Assembly (NCBI GenBank): GCA_964203055.1
Contig: CAXNKS010000001.1
Span: forward strand, 62,001-126,000
Length of the DNA: 64,000 nucleotides
Source of the DNA: Fontibacterium temperatum
Lineage (GTDB): Bacteria > Pseudomonadota > Alphaproteobacteria > Pelagibacterales > Pelagibacteraceae
Reading direction: 5' to 3'
Shown: piece by piece, positions 1 through 7,570 of the stretch
Position numbering within the stretch: the stretch's first letter is position 1
How the letters are laid out: each line of letters starts with the position of its first letter
Notes under the pieces: model-generated
Told to the model about the DNA's origin: nothing
The model's database searches: none
What the model saw: the letters and a program-made list of their open reading frames with translations, nothing else
Position numbers and translations under genes: made by a program

Positions 1-1165
1 TAACTGATATTTGCATCCCAAAACAAATTCCGAAAAAAGGAATTTTTTTTGCTCTTGCTAATTGTACAGATAAAATTTTTCCTTCTACACCACGTTTCCC
101 AAAGCCGCCTGGTATCAAAATTCCATTTGTTTTTGCTAATTTATTTTCTAAATCTTTTAAATTTTTAATATCAGAAGACTCAATCCAATTAAGATCTAAA
201 TTAATATTATTATATACTGATGCATGAATTAAAGCTTCATTCAAAGATTTGTAAGCATCTTTCAAATGTGTGTATTTACCTACAATAGAAATTTTAACAC
301 TATTTTTCTTATTATTAAGTTTTTTATTAAAAGCTTTCCAATTATCCAATTTTGGATTTTTTTTATTAACAATTCTAAAATGATCTAATATTTTTTTATC
401 CAATCCTTCTTCTTGATACTTAATTGGAACTTCATAAATTGATTTCACGTCAATAGACTGAAATACATTTGATTTTTCTACATTACAAAATAGTGCAATT
501 TTGGCTTTTTCTTCATTAGGAATTAAACTTTCAGAACGACACAAAATCATATCAGGCTGAATACCTATGCTTCTTAATTCTTTGACAGAATGTTGTGTTG
601 GCTTAGTTTTTAATTCAGCTGCACTTTTAATATAAGGAACTAATGTTAAGTGAATAAATAGACAATTTTTACTTCCTACTTCATTTGAATATTGCCTAAT
701 AGCTTCTAAAAATGGCAGACTTTCAATGTCTCCTACTGTTCCTCCTATTTCACAAATTACAAAATCTTCATTAGTTAAATCACTAGTAATAAACTTTTTT
801 ATTTCATCTGTAACATGTGGAATAATTTGAACTGTTGACCCTTTGTAATCACCATTTCTTTCTTTGGTTATTATATTTTGATAAATTTTACCTGTAGTAA
901 TATTGTCCGATTTTTTTGAATTTATATCTGTAAACCTTTCATAATGTCCAAGATCCAAATCAGTTTCAGCACCATCTTCTGTTACATAAACTTCTCCGTG
1001 TTCATAAGGATTCATTGTGCCAGGATCTATATTTAAGTAAGGATCTAATTTTCTAATTCTTACTTTATATCCTCTTGATTGTAATAATGTAGCTATTGAA
1101 GCGGAAGCAATACCTTTTCCAAGAGATGAGACCACGCCGCCAGTAACAAAAATAAAACGGACCAT
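1..1165 (-). CDS. pyrG: CTP synthase (partial, 3' end outside window)
   Basis: Makes CTP from UTP, ATP and glutamine in the cytosol, the last step of pyrimidine nucleotide synthesis. The start ATG is at 1165, and 388 codons are present of about 540 usual. The N-terminus carries the synthetase signature (MVRFIFVTGGVVSSLGKG), followed by a DPYLNIDPGTMNP segment and HGEVYV. The window edge falls in the glutamine amidotransferase domain just after GICFGMQ, which contains the nucleophilic Cys. The C-terminal His/Glu of the amidotransferase triad lie outside. It follows secG in the same direction after a 54-bp gap with its own possible promoter. The frame is open throughout. Identification is firm. 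Confidence 0.97.
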   Translation of the reverse strand, partial: MVRFIFVTGGVVSSLGKGIASASIATLLQSRGYKVRIRKLDPYLNIDPGTMNPYEHGEVYVTEDGAETDLDLGHYERFTDINSKKSDNITTGKIYQNIITKERNGDYKGSTVQIIPHVTDEIKKFITSDLTNEDFVICEIGGTVGDIESLPFLEAIRQYSNEVGSKNCLFIHLTLVPYIKSAAELKTKPTQHSVKELRSIGIQPDMILCRSESLIPNEEKAKIALFCNVEKSNVFQSIDVKSIYEVPIKYQEEGLDKKILDHFRIVNKKNPKLDNWKAFNKKLNNKKNSVKISIVGKYTHLKDAYKSLNEALIHASVYNNINLDLNWIESSDIKNLKDLENKLAKTNGILIPGGFGKRGVEGKILSVQLARAKKIPFFGICFGMQISV

Positions 1166-1173
1166 GGAAGATT

Positions 1174-1201
1174 ATTATAGATTATTTAATAATAATCACA
1201 A
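1174..1201 (-). promoter_or_regulatory. Candidate pyrG promoter with a palindrome in the spacer
   Basis: Read on the minus strand, TTGTGA (1201-1196), a 16-bp spacer and a perfect TATAAT (1179-1174) lie just upstream of the pyrG ATG at 1165. The spacer holds a 7-bp inverted repeat, GATTATT/AATAATC (1180-1186 and 1191-1197), with a 4-base centre. Transcription would start within a few bases of the ATG, giving a nearly leaderless mRNA. Chance matches are common in DNA this AT-rich. Confidence 0.35.
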
Positions 1202-1219
1202 AGAAAATAGTAAGTTAAT

Positions 1220-1525
1220 TTATTTTGAATTTGGAATTTTGGGCTGAGAATTACTATTTTTATCTAATTGCTCAATCTTATCAATGATAGATTTTTGAGA
1301 AATATCTTTTTTATTAATAAGCGTTAGAGAAATGCTTGTTAAAATAAATAAAAATGCAAGTATTGCTGTAAATTTTGTCAAAAAATTTCCAGCTGATCTA
1401 GATGACATTAGATTATCGCTATTGCCTCCTATACCCAAAGCTCCACCATCTGATTTTTGAAGCAATACCGATCCGATCAAAAGCACAGCTATAGCAATGT
1501 GAATTATTAATAATAAAGTTTGCAT
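1220..1525 (-). CDS. secG: Preprotein translocase subunit SecG
   Basis: Small inner-membrane subunit that assists the SecYE channel in protein export. The 101-residue product has two hydrophobic segments (about 1-22 and 50-70) separated by the family's loop, LLQKSDGGALGIGG followed by an SSRSAGNFLTK stretch. The charged Lys/Asn-rich C-terminal tail is usual for the family. It sits 3 bp downstream of tpiA and upstream of pyrG, the tpiA-secG-pyrG order common in Alphaproteobacteria. Start ATG at 1525. Confidence 0.96.
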   Translation of the reverse strand: MQTLLLIIHIAIAVLLIGSVLLQKSDGGALGIGGNSDNLMSSRSAGNFLTKFTAILAFLFILTSISLTLINKKDISQKSIIDKIEQLDKNSNSQPKIPNSK

Positions 1526-1528
1526 AAT

Positions 1529-2287
1529 CTATTTAAAGTAATTTTTTATAATTTTAATAAAGCTTGTACTTTTTAATGATGCTCCGCCAATTAAAAAACC
1601 AGATATTAAACCAATCTTACCTAAAGTTACAACATTATCTGTAGTAACAGATCCACCGTATAGCATTATAGGTGAATTAACCTTGTATTTTTCTTTTAAA
1701 AATTTTTTTAGATTTCTATAAATTTTATCTAAATAGTTATTGGAAGGAACAATTCCAGTTCCAATTGACCAAATTGGTTCATATGCAATAATTAAATTAT
1801 TAAAATTAATTTTTTTTTTATCTAAAGAACTTAAAATTTGTTTTTTTAAAACATTCAAAGATAATCCTTTATTTTTTTGTGACAGATTCTCACCAATACA
1901 AAAAATAATTTTAAGCTTATTTTTTAAAGCAATATTAATTTTTTCTTTAATAGTCTTAAAATCTTCATCTATTAACCTTTTTTCTGAATGACCAATAATA
2001 ACATAGTTGGCTCCTGAATCTTTTAACATCTTGGCACTTAGCTGACCTGTATACGGGCCATTGTGTAGATTTATTTTGCTAATATCTTGGGCGCCAAAAT
2101 CTATTAATTTACTTTTGATTTTCTTACTGAAAGAACTTAATAAATTTGATGGTGGACAAAATATAATTTTTTTAAATTTATAAATCGTATTTTTTCTAAA
2201 AAAATTAGAAACTCTTTCTATTTCATTAATAGAATTATGATTTCCATTCATTTTCCAATTGGCAATGAAATATATAGTTTTGTTCAT
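1529..2287 (-). CDS. tpiA: Triose-phosphate isomerase
   Basis: Interconverts dihydroxyacetone phosphate and glyceraldehyde 3-phosphate in glycolysis and gluconeogenesis. The 252 residues match the family's usual length. Visible motifs are ANWKMNG with the active-site Lys near the N-terminus, GHSEKR with the electrophilic His, AYEPIWSIGTG with the catalytic Glu, and the phosphate-binding YGGSV and GFLIGGASL. It leads a tpiA-secG pair (3-bp gap), diverges from the ppiD-like gene and shares with it a 46-bp intergenic stretch. Lys/Asn content is high but no key residue is missing. Confidence 0.97.
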   Translation of the reverse strand: MNKTIYFIANWKMNGNHNSINEIERVSNFFRKNTIYKFKKIIFCPPSNLLSSFSKKIKSKLIDFGAQDISKINLHNGPYTGQLSAKMLKDSGANYVIIGHSEKRLIDEDFKTIKEKINIALKNKLKIIFCIGENLSQKNKGLSLNVLKKQILSSLDKKKINFNNLIIAYEPIWSIGTGIVPSNNYLDKIYRNLKKFLKEKYKVNSPIMLYGGSVTTDNVVTLGKIGLISGFLIGGASLKSTSFIKIIKNYFK

Positions 2288-2333
2288 AAATCAGTTATAT
2301 CTAAACTAAAATATTCATTTTTTAAAATAGTAA

Positions 2334-2960
2334 ATGTTATCATCCTTAAGAAAATTCTCAGAAACAGTAATAGCTAAAATTTTTATATTATTAATTGCTT
2401 TAAGCTTTGTATTCTGGGGTATAAATGATTTTTTTAGGTCCAGTTATAGCAATGCCGTTGCAGAAATTAACGGTGAAGAAATATCTTTTAATCAATTTTT
2501 AAATGAATTTAATAAAATAGTCAGAAATAATAAAATAGAATCTGAAAAAATAGCAATTAACAAAAATATTCACATAATTGCTGTATCTAATATTGTATCT
2601 GAAAAACTTTTAAAAATTCATGCAAAAAAATTAGGAGTTTTCATTGATGATACAACGATCGCTATAGAAATAAAAAATAGTCAAGAATTCAAAGATAAGG
2701 AAATTTTTTCAAGAACAAAGTATGAAAAGTTTTTATTAGAGAGAAATATAAATTCAAAAATTCTTGAAGAGCAAATTAATAAGAATCTTAAAAAAAAAAT
2801 AATTACAGAATCAATTACTGGATTTATTCCTAATAATAAAAAAATTCCTGAAATAGTAATGCAAAATAAAATAAATATTTTGTACGAAGATTTTCTTAGA
2901 AAAAATTATAAAATTATAATTAATGAAAAACAACTAAACAATTATCTTAAAAATATTTAA
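2334..2960 (+). CDS. Short PpiD/SurA-N-like membrane-anchored protein
   Basis: Resembles the N-terminal part of PpiD-type periplasmic folding factors. A cytoplasmic stretch is followed by one transmembrane helix (about 14-31, ending FVFWGINDFF), then a SurA_N-like region (AEINGEEISFNQFLNEFNKI). PpiD proteins are usually about 600 residues with a PPIase domain, whereas this one stops at 208 and has no parvulin domain. The chaperone-like part is therefore kept and the catalytic part is absent. The stop is clean, trpE begins one base later, and no PPIase-like remnant follows, so this looks like a stable short form. Its place directly before trp genes matches other Alphaproteobacteria. Function is inferred. 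Confidence 0.75.
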   Translation: MLSSLRKFSETVIAKIFILLIALSFVFWGINDFFRSSYSNAVAEINGEEISFNQFLNEFNKIVRNNKIESEKIAINKNIHIIAVSNIVSEKLLKIHAKKLGVFIDDTTIAIEIKNSQEFKDKEIFSRTKYEKFLLERNINSKILEEQINKNLKKKIITESITGFIPNNKKIPEIVMQNKINILYEDFLRKNYKIIINEKQLNNYLKNI

Positions 2961-2961
2961 A

Positions 2962-4422
2962 ATGATTTTCTCTACTTTTAAAGAATTTAAAACAAATTAC
3001 AAAAAAAAAAATTTTTCACAAATTTATGCAATTAAAAATAAGCCTAAATTAGAAACAATTGAGAAAATAGTTGAATTGGTCTCTTTAAATAAAGATAGTT
3101 TTATATTTGAATCTGTTGAAAAAGTTAAAATTAGAGGTCGATATACTATATTTGGTTTCAATCCAGATCTTGTAATCGAAACTAAAAACAATTGTATAAT
3201 TCAAAATATAAATAATAAAAAAATAATAGTAAAAAAAAACCCTTACGACTATTTAAACAAATTAATTAACAATTTTAATTTTAAAACTTCAAAAAAATTA
3301 CCCATGATGTCAGCTATGTTGGCTGGTTATTTCGGTTATGACATCATTAGATTTAAAGAAAAGATTCCAAATAACTGTAAAGAAGACTTAAAAATTCCTG
3401 ATGTAAAATTAATACGTCCACAACTAATAATCATTCATGACAATGAAAAAAATAAAATATTTTTCGTACAAAATATTTATAATTTAAAAAATATTAAAAA
3501 TTTAAAAAACTTATATCTATTAAAATGCGATGAAATAAATAAATTCATTGCCAAGATTAATAATACTTATAACTCAACTGAATATTTAAATAAAAATAAG
3601 AAAAAAAATAAAATAATAAGTAATGTTACCAAAAATTCTTTTTTAAATTCTATATCTAAAGCAAAAGAATTAATAAATAATGGGGAGATATTTCAGGTTG
3701 TTTTAAGTCAAAGATTTGAAACCATATTAAATAAAACGCCTATTAATTTTTATAAAAAATTAAGAATATTAAATCCATCCCCATTTATGTTCTTTTTTAA
3801 TTTTGATAATTTTAAAATAGCAGGTAGTAGCCCAGAGATATTAGTTAGAGTTAGAGATAATAAAATTACCATTAGACCTATTGCCGGGACTAGGCCTAGA
3901 GGAAGAAATTTTAAAGAAGACAATAAATTCCAAAAAGAACTTCTAAATGATAAAAAAGAAATTTCTGAACATCTTATGTTGCTTGATCTGGGCCGAAACG
4001 ATGTAGGCAAAGTTTCAAAAATTGGAAGTGTAAAAGTTGATCAGAAATTTAAAATTGAAAAATACTCTCATGTTATGCATATCGTTTCTAATGTTGTTGG
4101 CGATTTTGATAATAAAAATTCATTATTAGATACTTTATTTTCTGGTTTTCCTGCAGGCACTGTTTCGGGTGCGCCAAAAATAAGAGCGATGGAAATTATT
4201 GATGATTTAGAAATGTCAAAAAGAAAATTATATGCTGGTGGGATTGGATATTTCACTCCTAATAATGAAATGGATACATGTATTGCTTTAAGAACTGCTT
4301 TAATTATTGATAATAAAATTTATGTACAATCAGGAGCTGGAATTGTTGCTGATAGCATTCCTTTAAGTGAGTACAAAGAAACAGTTAATAAAGCTAAAGC
4401 ATTATTTGAGGCTGCTAAATAA
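2962..4422 (+). CDS. trpE: Anthranilate synthase component I
   Basis: Uses chorismate, and ammonia supplied by TrpG, to make anthranilate, the first committed step of tryptophan synthesis. At 486 residues it is normal length. The N-terminal half contains the FESVE segment that corresponds to the tryptophan-feedback motif. The C-terminal chorismate-binding domain has IRPIAGTRPRG, LLDLGRNDVG, a SGAPKIRAMEII stretch and a terminal QSGAGIVADS. It abuts trpG (stop and start adjacent) and follows the ppiD-like gene by one base. No leader peptide or attenuator fits in the one-base gap, so any Trp control must act further upstream or at the enzyme. Confidence 0.97.
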   Translation: MIFSTFKEFKTNYKKKNFSQIYAIKNKPKLETIEKIVELVSLNKDSFIFESVEKVKIRGRYTIFGFNPDLVIETKNNCIIQNINNKKIIVKKNPYDYLNKLINNFNFKTSKKLPMMSAMLAGYFGYDIIRFKEKIPNNCKEDLKIPDVKLIRPQLIIIHDNEKNKIFFVQNIYNLKNIKNLKNLYLLKCDEINKFIAKINNTYNSTEYLNKNKKKNKIISNVTKNSFLNSISKAKELINNGEIFQVVLSQRFETILNKTPINFYKKLRILNPSPFMFFFNFDNFKIAGSSPEILVRVRDNKITIRPIAGTRPRGRNFKEDNKFQKELLNDKKEISEHLMLLDLGRNDVGKVSKIGSVKVDQKFKIEKYSHVMHIVSNVVGDFDNKNSLLDTLFSGFPAGTVSGAPKIRAMEIIDDLEMSKRKLYAGGIGYFTPNNEMDTCIALRTALIIDNKIYVQSGAGIVADSIPLSEYKETVNKAKALFEAAK

Positions 4423-4995
4423 ATGAAAAAAATACTGTTAATAGATAATTATGATAGTTTTACATACAATATTTTTCATTCTTTATCAGAATTGGGGTCA
4501 GGTGTTGAGGTTTATAGAAATGATAAGATATCGTTAGAGGAAATTTCAAAAAAGAAATTTGATAAAATTGTTATATCCCCTGGCCCAGGTCATCCTAATA
4601 CTTCGGGCATCTGCATAAATGTAGTTAAAAATTTTTATAAAAAAATTCCTATTTTAGGAATTTGTCTTGGTCATCAAATTATAGGTGCAGCTTTTGGTGG
4701 TGTAATTAAAAGAGCAAAGATTATAATGCACGGAAAATTAAGTAAAATTATTCACAATGGTTCAAAACTCTTTAATAAAATTCCTAAAAATTTTTACGCA
4801 ACTAGATATCATAGCCTTATAATTGATAATAAAACATTAAATGAAGATTTTGAGATCTCAGCAAAAACTCAAGATAATATTATTATGGGTATAAATCATA
4901 AAGAATATCATCTTTATGGTATTCAATTTCATCCTGAAAGTATTAAAACAAGCTTTGGGAATGTAATTTTTAAAAACTTTTTAAAAATAAAATGA
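4423..4995 (+). CDS. trpG: Anthranilate synthase component II (glutamine amidotransferase)
   Basis: Class I glutamine amidotransferase that feeds ammonia to TrpE. At 190 residues it is a stand-alone TrpG, not fused to TrpD. The DNYDSFTYN start, PGPGHP, GICLGHQ (nucleophile Cys) and QFHPES (His/Glu of the triad) are all intact. Some bacteria use the same subunit for p-aminobenzoate synthesis; whether that applies here cannot be seen. It begins immediately after trpE and overlaps trpD by 4 bp (ATGA), which points to translational coupling. Confidence 0.97.
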   Translation: MKKILLIDNYDSFTYNIFHSLSELGSGVEVYRNDKISLEEISKKKFDKIVISPGPGHPNTSGICINVVKNFYKKIPILGICLGHQIIGAAFGGVIKRAKIIMHGKLSKIIHNGSKLFNKIPKNFYATRYHSLIIDNKTLNEDFEISAKTQDNIIMGINHKEYHLYGIQFHPESIKTSFGNVIFKNFLKIK

Positions 4996-5990
4996 ACGTA
5001 CAAAATTTAATAACAAAATTAATACTTAATAAAGATTTATCTGATTCAGAATTAAATCTTTTATTTAATAAAATTATTAATGCTGAAATTAATGAAAATT
5101 TAATCTCTGCAATTTTAACTTTAATAACTAGAAATGGATTTAACTATAAAAACATATTATCTGCGGCTAAAATTCTAAGAAAAAAATTAATTAAGGTCAA
5201 AGTTCCAAAAAACTCAATAGATACTTGTGGTACAGGTGGTGATGGAAAGCATACACTTAATATTTCAACGGCAGCCGCAATTGTATTGGCTGGCTTAGGA
5301 ATTAATGTTGTGAAGCATGGAAATAGATCAATAACGTCAAAATGCGGGTCAGCAGATGTTTTAGAAAAACTTGGCGTTAATATACTAGATAATACTAAAA
5401 ATTTAGAAAAAAAAATAAAGAAAGAAAATTTCATTTTTTTATTTGCTCCAAATTATCATCTAGCAATGAAAAATGTTGCTTCTGTTAGGAAAAGTCTTCC
5501 TTTTAAAACAATCTTTAATCTTTTAGGTCCTCTAATAAATCCGGGTTTGGTTAAAAGACAAATTATTGGAATCTTTGATAAAAATTTATTAGTTCCTTAC
5601 ATAAAAGTTTTAAAAAGCTTAGGTCATAAAAAAGCATGGGTGTTTCACAGTAATGAAGGTTTAGACGAAATATCTATTTTTAATAAAACTAAAGTTTATG
5701 AATTAAATAGAAAAAAAATTAGAAGTTTTGTTATTAATCCAAAATCGTTAATTAAAAGAAGATATAATTTTAAATCAATTCTTGGCAAAGATGCTAATTA
5801 TAATAGTAAAAAAATAATAGAAATTTTTAATGGAAAACATAATGCTTTTTTAGAAATTGTAGCTCTAAATGCTGCGGCTGGATTAGTAATTTCTGAAAAA
5901 GAAAATAATTTAAAAAAAGCTTATTATAAGACAAAAAGTTACTTACTTTCAGGAAATGCTATTAAGAAGATTAACCAATTAGCTAAATAA
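4992..5990 (+). CDS. trpD: Anthranilate phosphoribosyltransferase
   Basis: Transfers phosphoribose from PRPP to anthranilate, step two of tryptophan synthesis. The 332 residues match the family. The PRPP-binding glycine loop GTGGDGKHTLNIST, KHGNRSITSKCGSADVLE and the LLGPLINPG segment are present. The start overlaps trpG by 4 bp and the stop overlaps the trpC start by one base (TAATG), so the gene is tightly coupled on both sides. No irregularities. Confidence 0.97.
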   Translation: MNVQNLITKLILNKDLSDSELNLLFNKIINAEINENLISAILTLITRNGFNYKNILSAAKILRKKLIKVKVPKNSIDTCGTGGDGKHTLNISTAAAIVLAGLGINVVKHGNRSITSKCGSADVLEKLGVNILDNTKNLEKKIKKENFIFLFAPNYHLAMKNVASVRKSLPFKTIFNLLGPLINPGLVKRQIIGIFDKNLLVPYIKVLKSLGHKKAWVFHSNEGLDEISIFNKTKVYELNRKKIRSFVINPKSLIKRRYNFKSILGKDANYNSKKIIEIFNGKHNAFLEIVALNAAAGLVISEKENNLKKAYYKTKSYLLSGNAIKKINQLAK

Positions 5991-6760
5991 TGAATATTTT
6001 AAAAAAAATTATTAATTATAAAAAAAGTAAAATTATTACTGATAAAAAAAATATTTTATTATTTTCAAATCAAAATAAAAAATCACTTTTTAAATCTAAA
6101 ATAGTAAATAATCTTAAAAATAATAAAATTTCCATTATAGCGGAAATAAAGAAAGCTAGCCCCTCAAAAGGAATTTTAATAAAAAACTTTAATCCTATTA
6201 ACATAGCTAAACAATACGTAGAGGGAGGCGCTACTTGTTTGTCAGTATTAACTGAAGATAAATTCTTTTTAGGTAACAAAAACTATATAAAACAAATTAA
6301 AAATAAATATAAAATTCCAATTCTAGCAAAAGATTTTTTTATTGATCCTTTTCAAATTTATGAAGCAAAATTTTACGGAGCAGATTGCATTTTAATTTTA
6401 TTATCTGCTGTGAAACAAAAGCTAGCAAGAGAATTATATGACACCGCTATAAAATGTGGAATGGATACAATAGTAGAGGTTCATAATGATAATGAGATGA
6501 CTTTTGCTTTAAGTTTAAAAAAAAGCATCATTGGAATTAACAATCGTAATTTAAAAACTTTTGCGACTGACATAAATAATACGATTAATTTATGCAAAAA
6601 ATTTAATTTAAAAAACCGTGTAGTTATATCTGAAAGCGGTATTAATTCTAAAAAGGATATTCTCCACATCTGTAAAAAGACAAATATTAGAACTTTCTTG
6701 ATCGGCGAATCATTAATAAAATCTAATAATATTAAAGATAAAATAAGCTCTTTTTTATAA
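5990..6760 (+). CDS. trpC: Indole-3-glycerol phosphate synthase
   Basis: Cyclises CdRP to indole-3-glycerol phosphate. The 256 residues form a single-function TIM barrel without a fused TrpF. Motifs are IIAEIKKASPSKG (catalytic Lys and phosphate-binding Ser/Gly), the AKDFF strand, GINNRNLKTF and VISESGI. It ends the trpEGDC run. trpF, trpB and trpA are not in this window. The moaC and moeA genes that often follow trpC in Alphaproteobacteria are absent: an 84-bp gap leads straight to lexA. Confidence 0.96.
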   Translation: MNILKKIINYKKSKIITDKKNILLFSNQNKKSLFKSKIVNNLKNNKISIIAEIKKASPSKGILIKNFNPINIAKQYVEGGATCLSVLTEDKFFLGNKNYIKQIKNKYKIPILAKDFFIDPFQIYEAKFYGADCILILLSAVKQKLARELYDTAIKCGMDTIVEVHNDNEMTFALSLKKSIIGINNRNLKTFATDINNTINLCKKFNLKNRVVISESGINSKKDILHICKKTNIRTFLIGESLIKSNNIKDKISSFL

Positions 6761-6805
6761 AATATACATATATTTCAATACTTTATCAGTGTTGTGTATT
6801 AAGAA

Positions 6806-6820
6806 GAACTTAAATAGAAC
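6806..6820. promoter_or_regulatory. SOS box (LexA operator), GAAC-N7-GAAC
   Basis: GAACTTAAATAGAAC is the reverse orientation of the alphaproteobacterial LexA site GTTC-N7-GTTC, a direct repeat unlike the palindromic E. coli box. It lies 25 bp before the lexA ATG, in the only substantial gap of this stretch. It would overlap the -10 region of a possible promoter (TTGTGT at 6792-6797, TAGAAC at 6815-6820). This is the usual arrangement for lexA autorepression. The motif is seen directly; binding is inferred. Confidence 0.75.
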
Positions 6821-6844
6821 GATAACTGTTTAGGTTTTGTTCTT

Positions 6845-7522
6845 ATGCTAACTAAAAAACAAAAAAATTTATTAATTTTTATTAATGAAAAATTAAAACG
6901 TACTGGCATATCGCCATCTTATGACGAAATGCGCATTTCATTAAATCTTAAATCTAAATCAGGAATTCATAGACTTATTTCGGCTCTTGAAGAAAGAGGA
7001 TTTATTAAAAGATTACCTCATAAAGCTAGAGCTCTTGAAGTTATAAAACTTCCTGAAAATGCTGGAGCTCAAGATCTATATAACAATTTTTCTCCCAAGA
7101 TTATTAAAGGCGGCTTAGATCTTAACAAGATAGATGATGAAGAGGTTTTTATACCTGTTCTTGGTAAAATAGCAGCTGGAGCTCCCATTGTAGCTTTAGA
7201 AAACCAAACTGAGAGTTTGCCTTTATCAAAAAGTTTTTTAGGATCAAATGAATACTTTGCATTAAAAGTTGAGGGAGATTCAATGATAGATGCCGGTATT
7301 AATACTGGAGATTATGTTATAATTAAAAAAACTAATATCGCTGAAAATGGAAAAATAGTCGTAGCTTTAATTGATGATCATGAAGCAACACTAAAAAGAA
7401 TGCGAAAAAAAGGACCTTCAATTGCTTTGGAAAGCGCCAATCCTGCTTATGAGACAAAAATTTACAACAATGAAAGAGTAAAAATACAAGGTGTTTTAGC
7501 CTCTTTATATAGAAAATTTTAA
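6845..7522 (+). CDS. lexA: LexA repressor
   Basis: Represses SOS DNA-damage genes and is inactivated by RecA-stimulated self-cleavage. The 225 residues comprise an N-terminal winged helix (LTKKQKNLLIFI; PSYDEMRISLNLKSKSG) and a C-terminal S24 peptidase domain. The cleavage bond is Ala111-Gly112 (GKIAAGAPI), the catalytic Ser146 is in KVEGDSMIDAG, and the Lys184 base is in EATLKRM. An SOS box lies 25 bp upstream of the ATG, so autoregulation is expected. The trpC-lexA-gltX neighbourhood is conserved in Alphaproteobacteria. A complete LexA indicates a working SOS switch, which reduced genomes often lose. Confidence 0.97.
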   Translation: MLTKKQKNLLIFINEKLKRTGISPSYDEMRISLNLKSKSGIHRLISALEERGFIKRLPHKARALEVIKLPENAGAQDLYNNFSPKIIKGGLDLNKIDDEEVFIPVLGKIAAGAPIVALENQTESLPLSKSFLGSNEYFALKVEGDSMIDAGINTGDYVIIKKTNIAENGKIVVALIDDHEATLKRMRKKGPSIALESANPAYETKIYNNERVKIQGVLASLYRKF

Positions 7523-7545
7523 TTTACTAATTTAAACAAATAATA

Positions 7546-7570
7546 TTAGTTCTCTAATCTTAAGAACTAA
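7546..7570. repeat. Inverted repeat abutting the gltX start codon
   Basis: TTAGTTCT (7546-7553) and AGAACTAA (7563-7570) form a perfect 8-bp inverted repeat with a 9-base loop. The last base is the A of the gltX ATG. As RNA it would place the start codon at the foot of a hairpin; as DNA it could be an operator. There is no U-run after it, so it is a poor terminator for lexA. The GTTC/GAAC spacing is 11, which does not fit the SOS box. Confidence 0.45.

Noticed and set aside
7546..7570. Second SOS box upstream of gltX (GTTC...GAAC)
   Set aside because: The half-sites are inverted with 11 bases between, not the direct GTTC-N7-GTTC repeat of alphaproteobacterial LexA sites.
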